NCBI GenBank assembly: GCA_963931865.1
Contig: OZ007509.1
Location: 9,185,625 to 9,249,624, forward strand
DNA length: 64,000 bases
DNA from: Axinella damicornis
Taxonomy: Eukaryota; Porifera; Demospongiae; Axinellida; Axinellidae
Reading direction: 5' to 3'
Position numbers and translations under genes: made by a program. The notes under the pieces were generated by a model. It worked only from the letters and a program-made list of their open reading frames with translations, had not been told where the DNA came from and made no database searches. Positions 9,225-17,694 of the stretch are shown here, in pieces. Within the stretch, counting starts at the first letter, position 1. Every line of letters starts with the position of its first letter.

Positions 9225-9968
9225 GACCCCCCTGAAAAGCGGTCCCCCCGGACTGTCCACGGCAGAATAATCTGTCCCCCCGGACCAAATATTGCAGCCA
9301 TACCTGGTCACCCTTGCTGTAGCCTCGTTCCCAGGCCATTTTGGGAGGGAGAAACGGCCTGGCAGCTTCCGCCAGTTCAAACTGTTTACGGACGTAACGT
9401 CACGGCAGTTGCATACCTCATTCAATCAGTGAAGTCCGCGTGATACTTCCGATATTTTCACCGGCTGAGAACAGTCCTCTTTCCTGTTCGTGGAAGCAAC
9501 TGTTTGCACAGGTTCTGCGACGGAAGGCAAGCAGAAGACGAACGAACAAAAGTTGTCTTGCAGAGCACCTACACTAGCGCGATCGAGCGATCAACTATTG
9601 CGATGAATGGGCCGTGACTGCGACTGTTCAACGCATGATGCAATTCGGTTTACTGTTGTCATGTGACAGCGAGCTGAAATCTGATTGGGACTCAACTCTC
9701 TGGCAGCGGAAGTAACAGTTTGAACTGGCGGAAGTTGCCAGGCCGTTTCTCCCTCCCAAAACCGGCCTGGGAACGAGGCTACCCTTGCTATAGATGGTCC
9801 CACCACATAGATGCATGATCTGTGACGAGCGCTCGGCGGGGTACATACAGGTAAGGTTGTCCAGCTTGGCTGTTCAAGTTGGGAAGAAATCAGGCCCTCC
9901 TTCCCCGTGAGTGATACTCCAATTATTCTGCCGTGGACAGTCTGGGGGGACCGCTTTTGGGGGGGACC
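9225..9968. mobile_element. Outer fold-back element, interrupted by another element
   Basis: Arms at 9235-9271 and 9922-9958 are inverted copies with about one mismatch (core GACTGTCCACGGCAGAATAA), extended outward by GGTCC/C-rich ends. The loop holds a second complete fold-back element at 9320-9781, so the two insertions can be ordered in time. No coding. Confidence 0.8.
9320..9781. mobile_element. Inner fold-back element with ~75 bp arms, 8 bp flanking repeat
   Basis: Starts TAGCCTCGTTCCCAGGCC and ends with its complement. Arms of about 75 bp include 'gggagggagaaacggcctgg' and 'cttccgccagttcaaactgt'. Flanks are CCCTTGCT at 9311-9318 (plus one G) and 9782-9789, fitting an 8 bp target duplication of hAT type. 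It is non-coding. Confidence 0.8.
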
Positions 9969-10209
9969 AATTATAGTATGACAACTCAACCTCAGGCTGT
10001 AGAATTGCAGCACAAGAACTGTATGGACAGTACATGATGATCTTGTATAGCTACATGCGGCACGAGCAGACAGTGAAAGCACTCTCGCTGTCTTCTTTCG
10101 CTATGCAGTAGCTCCCACGACTGTAGCCATTCAAGAGCAGAGGTCTACGAGTCAGTGACTTTAACACAGTGAGCAACCGTGCAGCCTCGAGTCGCGATCG
10201 GTGAACTTG

Positions 10210-10243
10210 TAGCTAGCTAGCTAGCTAGCTAGCTAGCTATATA
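10210..10243. repeat. (CTAG)n microsatellite
   Basis: About eight tandem copies of CTAG; self-complementary tetranucleotide. Confidence 0.95.
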
Positions 10244-10383
10244 GCTCAGTGAAGTCGCACTTTCACAGTCTAACTGTGTTAACTGTCTAGTGAGATCTTA
10301 GTGTCCCCACACACCTCAGGGATTGAGGAAAACTGGTTACCAGATTGAGCAGGTACGAGGATCTTGTATATATGGAAGTAGTC

Positions 10384-10456
10384 TAGCCACTAGCCCTCTC
10401 CACCCGGCCTGCCACACGCACACATGGCAGCCAAGGTGGAGAGGGGCTAGCGGCTA
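10384..10456. mobile_element. Short fold-back (73 bp)
   Basis: The arms TAGCCACTAGCCCTCTCC and GGAGAGGGGCTAGCGGCTA are near-complementary with about two mismatches around a 30 bp loop. Confidence 0.7.
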
Positions 10457-10932
10457 CACTGGGAATGCCTCAGCCAAATTCTAGTATTGAGTAGGTCTTG
10501 GGTTCAAATTAGAGCTGTACAGTACAGCTTACACAGCACCAATTAATCGGTCAGATATCAATTATGAGGAATCCAATAATCGATTAGGGCTTGAAGCTTG
10601 ACCCATGCACAGGGAATGACATGACATACTGCTCAATCTTCCGCTGCTCTGTCTGACTACTCGGGCTCGCTGTACACCACCTGATGGTACAATGACGAAT
10701 GATTCTTAAGATCTGTTGTACCACGGCAGGAGCAACCACAGAGTTTCCATAATGTCTTGCTCCCAGCCATCAGCTTTCCTGTTCCAGCATCCTTTTTGTA
10801 GCCAATTTGCTTCCAAACTGCAGAAAATTAATTGGTGTTTGGAGATGGCTGATAATTACTGGAAGCTCAGTAGGGGCTTGCTTGATAGTAAATGATGAGA
10901 GAGAGAGAAATTAATGCACAGAAAAAATTCTG

Positions 10933-11005
10933 GGACCAGCTGGGATTCGAAGCCAAGACCTTCTGGATGCTAGTCAGATGCTCATACCACTGAGCCACTG
11001 GGCCC
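10933..11005 (-). mobile_element. tRNA-derived SINE head (Ala-AGC-like)
   Basis: The minus strand carries an A-box-like TGGCTCAGTGG (10988-10998), a B-box-like GGCTTCGAATCCCA (10941-10954) and an anticodon loop CTAGCAT giving anticodon AGC. The acceptor stem does not pair well, so this is more likely the RNA polymerase III promoter head of a SINE than a working tRNA gene. The body would continue leftward to about 10860. Confidence 0.6.
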
Positions 11006-11608
11006 ACGGCAGAGGAGCAGCACACAAGCTACATATAGCAGCATTGTGTGGAGGCCTCAGCCGACTGATTCTCTCTCTCTCGGTGGCTGGACCGAATTGG
11101 GGGTGTTTGTGCTTTGACAAACTATCTATCCCAATCGTGACACAAAGTCCGCAACTTGTGGAGTTCCCTGCGGATGGGGTTGCGGGCCTGGGTGGGTTGG
11201 CTATACAAGCACATTGCCTGAGCGGACACTCTCACTATCCACCACCACAGCCTCCGGCACAGTTGCTTGAATTGATCAGCATTTGTGGCAACTTGCTGAT
11301 TCTTGGGTGTACGTTAATAATAGTAAGAAATTGGGGGGGGGGACAACGTCTGTGTGCACATGGTATAATGTAGCAGACTATTCCACGTCTGCACTTGCAT
11401 TTCAATATTCATAGCCGGATATTGGTCCAGCAGGAAGTACATACTTTAAGTATTGGTAACAGTCACACATGACTTGTGCATTCAGCACTAGCCAGCAGAT
11501 CCGGGTGATCTGGCAGTTGGCTTTTACAGAAGCCCAGGGGAATGCATGGTGTGGGAAATATGTGTGTAGGGGAGAGGGGGGAGCATGGTGTATGTTTTTA
11601 GGTGGGGA

Positions 11609-11610
<2 letters not shown>

Positions 11611-11648
<38 letters not shown>

Positions 11649-11654
11649 ACACAC
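11611..11654. repeat. (GT)n microsatellite
   Basis: About 17 GT repeats followed by alternating GC/CA, in the intron just before exon b. Confidence 0.95.
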
Positions 11655-11689
11655 GTTGAATACTGCATAATGCAATTTGTGGTTGACAG

Positions 11690-11880
11690 CAGCTCTTAGT
11701 GCCAGCAAAACCGGAACACACATGCACTACTTCCAGATCTTGAGGCAACTGACAGCAGAGGCAACTCAGAGATCGGCCATCTTATCAGCAGCTGCTCCTA
11801 CCGGTACCAGAGTAGTGACCGGGAGGATCCTGGACAATGAGGAAGGCCAGCGGCAAGTGGCCGAAATGCCACCAGAAGAG
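11690..11880 (+). CDS. Putative internal exon of host gene (exon b)
   Basis: An acceptor 'gttgacag' precedes 191 bp ending GAAGAG before a GTACAG donor. The frame (two leading bases, then 63 codons) includes HMHYFQILRQLTAEATQ, APTGTRVVTGRILDNEEGQ and QVAEMPPEE. Composition is that of an ordinary soluble protein, with amphipathic helix character in the first half. The exon starts in the phase left by exon a and ends at a codon boundary, matching exon c. The GTACAG donor is weaker than consensus. I do not recognise the family. Confidence 0.55.
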
Positions 11881-12072
11881 GTACAGAAACCACCTAGCTC
11901 AGGCTGTCCTAGTTTGCTCCAGTCTAAGGGAGAGCAAGAATCAGTTGGAATTTGGCTGAGCTAGACCTTGAATTTGGTTCCCAGCTGGGTCCCAGGTTGG
12001 AATCCCAGCTGGATTCCTAGTTTGAATCCCAGCTGGGAGTGGCCTGGGAACTAGGCTAAGCTAGTTGGCCAT

Positions 12073-12119
12073 TAGCCTCATTCCCAGGCCATAGGAGAAA
12101 TGGCCTGGGAACGAGGCTG
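12073..12119. mobile_element. Small fold-back of the AGCCTCATTCCCAGGCC type
   Basis: The arms AGCCTCATTCCCAGGCCAT and ATGGCCTGGGAACGAGGCT pair with one mismatch. It is the same family core as 9320-9781. The preceding 100 bp also repeat 'cccagctgg' three times. Confidence 0.75.
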
Positions 12120-12450
12120 TAGACTTCCTGGTCTACTTGGCTGTGTGCACAGTGGTGGGGCTGCCTTGATTAGTGGTTGCAGTTGTCCTGCTTCTGAGCA
12201 TGATTGAAACCTGACAGGGTGAATGTTGCCACAGAAGTGCGACTGTGATTTATGTAACCACCATTTCCAGCTCCACCATGCAAACACACAAGGGGAAAGA
12301 GCTGGGAGATCTGGTCACATGTGGTGACGCCAGGTAGACCATGGGTAGACACAAGGGGTCTTGCCCAACAAATCTCTTTCTTGTAATGCATTACACCATG
12401 TGCATTTACTAGCCTGGAGAGCAGAGGTATAGATTGTGGTTGGTCCGAGT

Positions 12451-12575
12451 CCCGGGAGCCTCATTCTCAGGCTCTCCCGGGAGTCTTATCCCCAGGCTCT
12501 CCTGGGGACCTCGTCCCCAGACTCTCCCGGGAGTCTTGTCCCCAGGCTCTCCCAGGAGCCTCGTCCCCACGCTCT
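12451..12575. repeat. 25 bp minisatellite, five units
   Basis: Five consecutive 25-mers of the form CCCGGGAGTCTTGTCCCCAG plus GCTCT, each with a few substitutions. It lies in the intron between exons b and c. Confidence 0.9.
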
Positions 12576-12685
12576 CCAATCCCAACTGATCTGCCTGCCC
12601 CTTCTCTCTGACTCAATACGTGGAGCAGGGAGGAGGTTACCTATATTAGAGTACACATTACATATCACATCATCATCTCCCACAG

Positions 12686-12868
12686 AACTCAGAGCTGCTG
12701 GGTTTGTTCACTGGCATGTCCCTCACTGGGGCTTCAGGAAAGAAGAGTATGCCCCCAGTCAAACAAGCTCAGCCAGTCGTACCAGTAAATCCAGTCCAGC
12801 CAGCTCCAAAGGGTGAAGTTCAGGAGACTAGGATGTCAAGCGACTCATTTGCTGCTCTTTTGGGCATG
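12686..12868 (+). CDS. Putative internal exon of host gene (exon c)
   Basis: The acceptor 'catcatctcccacag' precedes 183 bp (61 codons, phase 0 at both ends), followed by the donor ATG|GTAAGG. The frame reads NSELLGLFTGMSLTGASG, then a Pro/Val-rich linker PVKQAQPVVPVNPVQPAPKG, then SSDSFAALLGM. Two short hydrophobic clusters around a Pro-rich linker suggest an unstructured region with docking motifs. No family is recognised. The next exon is not visible; the downstream sequence is LINE and microsatellite. Confidence 0.55.
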
Positions 12869-12925
12869 GTAAGGTGGAAGATCTGCTCGAGAACTGCACT
12901 AATGTACCATAATTATTTCTTTGAC

Positions 12926-13044
12926 CCTCTCTCTCTCTCTCTCTGCCTCTCCCTCCCTCCCTCCCTCCCTCCCTCCCTCCCTCCCTTCTCTCTCTCTCTC
13001 CCTCCCTCCCTCCCTCCCTCTCTCTCTCTCTCATATATATATAT
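12926..13044. repeat. Composite CT / CCCT microsatellite, left of the LINE
   Basis: (CT)n, then (CCCT)n, then TTCTCTCT, (CCCT)n, (CT)n and a short (AT)n. The same composite order recurs at 15032-15384 on the other side of the LINE. Confidence 0.95.
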
Positions 13045-13228
13045 AAACATCTCCTTTTTTGCATGTGAGGGGTACATACAAGGAGGCTTAGAGGTCAGCC
13101 ATTGTCAAACATGCTGAGCTATTGCATGGCACAAATAATGTAGGCTGTCTCTAAGGGCTAGGATGAAAGTGGTAGAAATAATGTTATATACAATGTAAAA
13201 GGTGGGTTTGATATTATATAAAATGTGC

Positions 13229-15028
13229 TTATGTCGAAGAGTTTCTGGTTGTCCAAATCCTGTGTGACCCGAGGATTGCCTTTCTACTGACATCCTGCAG
13301 AAAGTTGTGTCTGATTTTCTGACTGCAGCTCTTGAGAATGGGAAACAGTCGTTTAAAGCCCTCAATGTTCGGAAAGCCTCGACTACCGACTTCGAGGGTT
13401 ACAGTGCTCGTGTCAAAACCATTCCTCCTTCCTGCCTCAATGAGATCTTCGTACTTGTTCACTTTTCGTCTGTGTGCATCTTCAAAGTTTGTCTCATAGC
13501 ACACTGTCAACTCCACAAGAACAGCCGATTTCTGTGTTGAGCTCCACAGGACAACATCGGGTCGGAGGTCAGTTGGAGTGATGCAAGCAGGGAAGGTGTA
13601 CTCTGAGCCTGGCAGGTCTGTGAGGATATCCAGATCTTTTGGGCAATTCTCTCTCACAAAGTCATCAATCACCTCCAGGACCGCATCATGTCTTGAATTG
13701 TACCTTCTCAGTTCAAGTGCCACCTGACAGTGGTTCAGAACATGTGCAAGTGTCTGTCTCTCCCCACATAGCTTACACTGGCTAGACAAACCCTCACTCC
13801 GTCTCCACACTGCTAGGTTTGCATTGTGTGGCAGAGTATCCTGCACAGCGTTCATGGCAAACTTGAGGCCTTCTGGGGGAAGTTTCTGCACCGTCTCAGA
13901 CCAAATCGTAGCTGCATCCTCTTCCACCAGGCGATGCACCTCCCCTTGGTGGGGTAGGCCTCGGGCATGTTCAAGTCGTTCCGCTACGTCAGTTGATCTC
14001 ACCACTCCCTTAGCTCTTCTCATCAGGGTTTTCCTGCTGGCACCGGGGTCTGCCACCATCACCTCCCGTGCTGTGAGCATTGGCTTGAACTTGGCTCTCT
14101 GCTGGTCCTCCTCCTTCTGAATCTGTAGCTTGGCCACGTGCTGGGTAATGGGATCATGTGAGGTGATGAGCTGGCAGGCATGACTCACATGTATCTTCTT
14201 GTAGAGGTGTGAGATTGTTGGTAGATCAAGGCCTCCATTCTTCTTGGGCAGGTACAGCCTTGCTGGATCCGCTGAGCGTGCTAGACCAGACCACCTTTTC
14301 AGGTATCGGGTTGCAGTGGCCTCAAGACAAGTGTTGACCCATGATATGGGCAGGTCGAAGATACCCAGGTCCCACAACACTCTGGGGCATACGGCTGCTC
14401 TGTACAGAAGTAGCTTCTGATGTCTGGTAACTGGGACTGCATCCACCTTTTCAAGCAGTGATGTCAGCTTTGACTGGAGGTGATGTTTAGCTTGGTGAGG
14501 GTCCCTGGGGACCTGGATGTACGCTCCAAGGAATTTGATTGCATTGTTTCCAATGGATGGGATGGGGTCGCCCTGCAACATCAGACCAGGGTCATACGTC
14601 ATGCCTGACGAGGCTTGGACAGCAAGGGAATGACATTTCGGGACCTTGGCCTTCATACCAGTCCACTGGAGCCATCTTTCCACACAGTTGAGGAGATTTT
14701 GGCAGCTGGAAGGCCCATCTGCAATGAGGCAGGTATCATCCGCATACTGGAGTATGTTGGTAGAGCGGGGACTCTGGGAGAATTGGTAGCCCATGTGTTG
14801 GTATTGGGCGATGGCATCCGAGAGAGTGGACATCACTGAGTTGAAAATGACCACCGAGAGTGGGTCACCCTGGTAGACTCCAATCTGTAGGGGGATGGGG
14901 TCAGTGGCCCAGGACTTGGAGGTAACCACTGCACTCAAATTGCAGTAGAGACTGGCCACTATGTCTCTGAAGCAGGGTGGAGCGTGATAGTGCTGGAGGG
15001 TGAAGTCAATTAGGCCATGATGGACACT

Positions 15029-15029
<1 letters not shown>
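13229..15029 (-). CDS. 5'-truncated R2-like LINE: reverse transcriptase, zinc knuckle, restriction-like endonuclease
   Basis: An open frame runs from the microsatellite edge at about 15029 to the stop at 13229-13231. The first residues read GSVHHGLIDFTLQHYHAPPC, the RT block before the palm motifs. Counting from the Met at 14957-14959: GVYQGDPLS at 27-35, the catalytic QYADD at 71-75, a thumb region to about 260, a CCHC knuckle C395-x2-C398-x7-H406-x4-C411, and a C-terminal endonuclease with RPDVV (D468), E483 in LVELTV and K499/K502 before YEDL. RT, then CCHC, then a restriction-like nuclease is the R2/NeSL arrangement; such LINEs nick a specific target and prime from it. N-terminal DNA-binding fingers and the first RT blocks are missing. 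Confidence 0.9.
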
Positions 15030-15031
<2 letters not shown>

Positions 15032-15079
<48 letters not shown>

Positions 15080-15146
15080 CTCCCTCCCTCCCTCCCTCCC
15101 TCCCTCCCTCCCTCCCTTCTCTCTCTCTCTCTCTCTCTCCCTCCCT

Positions 15147-15224
<78 letters not shown>

Positions 15225-15255
15225 CTCCCTCCCTCCCTCCCTCCCTCCCTCCCTC

Positions 15256-15293
<38 letters not shown>

Positions 15294-15295
15294 CT

Positions 15296-15374
<79 letters not shown>

Positions 15375-15384
15375 TCTCCCTCCC
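15032..15384. repeat. Composite CT / CCCT microsatellite, right of the LINE
   Basis: About 350 bp of (CT)n with embedded (CCCT)n blocks. The composite motif GCCTCTCCCTCCCTCC recurs with a spacing of about 145 bp, so the microsatellite itself has been duplicated. It replaces the 5' part of the LINE. Confidence 0.95.
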
Positions 15385-15465
15385 CAGGATCACTCTGTTG
15401 CTGATCAACAAGGAGGGGAGCCACGTAACGTGATGAGGTGTGGGTGTGGTATTGTACCCGGCAGT

Positions 15466-15573
15466 GCTCCCACACCTGCTCCCACATCCCTCAACAAACT
15501 CTTCAACCTCTCCATCAGTCACGGCCGGTTCCCTGAGAGCTGGAAAACAGCTACAGTTGTCCCTATCCCTTAA
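15466..15573 (+). pseudogene. LINE reverse transcriptase fragment (CR1/L2/jockey-like)
   Basis: The frame reads LNKLFNLSISHGRFPESWK, then TATVVPIP, then a stop. This is the N-terminal RT block of CR1/L2-type LINEs ('FP-x-x-WK-x-A-x-V-x-PI-x-K'). It is a short fragment, cut on the left by the microsatellite. Confidence 0.7.
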
Positions 15574-15949
15574 AGTGCAAACCAGGTTATTTTTACTTTC
15601 CTCCCAATGTATTTGTCCCCGAAGTTAGTAGGCATAATTCCATTACCTCTATTATATCAACCCCTTGCACACACCAATGCCTTCAATCGTCCTGTGTACC
15701 CAGCTCTGCATCTACATGGAACCACTTACCGCATGAAACACTTAATGCACACTCCATTACCTCTTTTAAATCATTTGTATCACCTTTGTTCTTGTAATAG
15801 TAATACGTAACAGGGTGAACACTCGCATTAGCACTGTTCGCTATTTGTGTAACTATTGCATTATTACAAATTATTATAGGGAGAAAAAAAAAATGCCCGG
15901 GGAGCACTATTGCAATTGAAGAGCATCTCCTTGTCTTCATTAATAATTA

Positions 15950-16820
15950 TTGGCAGGTGCTTACTCACTCTCCTGAGTATACCCAGATTCCTGCCAGCTT
16001 TCTTAGCCATGTACACTCAATATGCTGCATGCTTCAAATTGAGTTTGTCATCCATTAACACATCAAGGTACTTTGCAGTTTGTTCATTCCTAAGAAGCTG
16101 GTCGCCCATCATGCTCAATGTGTGGGTGCTCAAACTCACATTGTCTCTTCTCCCTCCCAGGAACATTGTGTGGGTTTTCAGTTTTCTTGAAACCACAATT
16201 GGTTTGCTGTTTGAAAGCCCACAGTCAGCTTCTGTCTCACCTCATCTCATGACAGTATAGAATGGTGTCATCCGCTTACTCACATAATTATGCATGTCAT
16301 GATCTCAGCCGGTAGATTGTTCATGAACACAATGAACTATAGGTGGCCAGAATTGAGCCCTGGGGTACTCCGCTGCTGATTGGCCTGAGGGAGGATCTTG
16401 CTTTGCCAATTTATGCTGACACACTGCATATGATCATACAAGTACTGTATACTAGACTTTATTGAATTTGTCATGTACTGCATGTACTGTAGTTACTTTG
16501 TGCTGCATCATAACTATTATAATAAATATTATATAGTTGGGTATGCACTTGATTGCTATTGTATGCCCCATAGCTACTGTACAAACTTTTATAGAACAAA
16601 AAAGTAACTCTGGAACCAGCACCATCCAGTTTTGACAGCAGCAGTTGGTGGTGTGTTGAGTCAAATGCTTTAGACAGGTCTATGAACAAGGTGCCCACAA
16701 TATCTATGGACACTCTCCAGTCAGTATTAGATCTTGTGTTGAGTGTCCAGGACAGAATCCAGATTGGGAGCTTGTCAGTAGCTGTGTTTGTGGAGCTGCC
16801 CACATACCAGTGGCAGTCGC
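15950..16820 (-). pseudogene. CR1-like LINE reverse transcriptase remnant (3' part of a 5'-inverted copy)
   Basis: Reading right to left on the minus strand: SSQSGFCPGHSTQDLILT (about 16720-16775), FIDLSKAFDSTHHQLLLSKL (about 16635-16692), SGVPQGSIL (about 16347-16378), ADDTI (16261-16275), then KYLDVLMDDKLNLKH (about 16030-16073). These are successive RT blocks in correct order, broken by frameshifts and stops. The segment is dead. Confidence 0.8.
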
Positions 16821-16900
16821 TCCTGGAAACAGGTCGGATTTGAGTAACTACCATCCAATCTCCTATCTTGCCAGTAGTTGCTAAGGTATATTTGAAGGTG
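16820..16900 (+). pseudogene. CR1-like LINE reverse transcriptase, inverted 5' segment
   Basis: The + strand reads GNRSDLSNYHPISYL and, one frame over, PVVAKVYLKV, the RT block that precedes the QSGF block. It abuts the minus-strand remnant in head-to-head orientation; see the finding on twin priming. Confidence 0.75.
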
Positions 16901-17694
16901 GGTGCAGTGTATATAGCCTCGGTCCCAGGCTCTCTCCTCACGTGCAGTGACCCTCACAGTCTTCCAATCCTTGGGGGAACACACCATCTAGCTACCAAGC
17001 TCAGGTTGAATAGATACTGTAGCTTAAGCATCCAGCAATTCCAGGTGCTGCAACATGGAGACACTTTGCTGTTTAAATTATATCCCATCGAGACCATGTT
17101 CACATCGAGGGATTGCAGCACCAAATGCTACCATTTGCTGTAGCTCTGTTGCTCGACTGTCGTCGGTCTATAAGTGAACATGCTTGCGAGAGACGAACAC
17201 TTTCTGTTCGAAGGGATTGGCAGTGAAATGTCGACTCGTCGTTGCCCACGCACTACTCAGCGAACCATAGTCTCTCGTTCCGAAGGGAGGTCTGGGAACG
17301 AGACTAAGCAAACCAGGGGCGCGCGCCTCGAGGGTGGCTTGGCAGTAAGTACGTACGGGGTGGAGCTAAAGACTGCGGTGCATGCGCATCAGGGATCAGC
17401 GGCTGAGAAGCTTGCCTCATTTTCTGACAAAGTATCAGTGGCTCCTGGATACCTATGTGATAGTAAGTCAATGTAGGCCTATTATGTTCACAATGTTGTT
17501 CACATTAACGTATGTGCAAGCTACATACTTGTGATCAGGAGATGGGATCAGAGGGAATGTCCCTGGAATTTGGGGGTAGCCATAATCATACAAAATTAAT
17601 GTGACAAGAAACGATTTTCATAAAAACACTGGAAGGTAGGTTCAGAGCTATTCAGCACATCATTTGAATGTTCCATTCATGGTGATCACAATGG
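16901..17694. other. Flank of the satellite, no certain gene
   Basis: An open frame of 100 codons on + (17174-17476) begins ATGCTTGCGAGAGACGAACA. It contains a small fold-back of the TCTCGTTCC type at about 17268-17305, and GTAAGT donors occur at 17346 and 17462. It could be a 5' exon upstream of the satellite, but codon content is unremarkable and phase does not match the satellite's exon-like segments. Confidence 0.25.

Larger units (their letters stand above)
10085..10930. other. Intronic or intergenic sequence with small repeats
   Basis: Apart from the CTAG microsatellite and one short fold-back, nothing gene-like is seen. There is no open frame of note on either strand. Confidence 0.5.

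Noticed and set aside
10933..11005. Functional tRNA-Ala gene
   Set aside because: The acceptor stem does not pair and the anticodon stem has a mismatch; better explained as a SINE head.
15010..15522. Arg/Glu-rich frame of 170 codons
   Set aside because: A translation of the (GA)n microsatellite.
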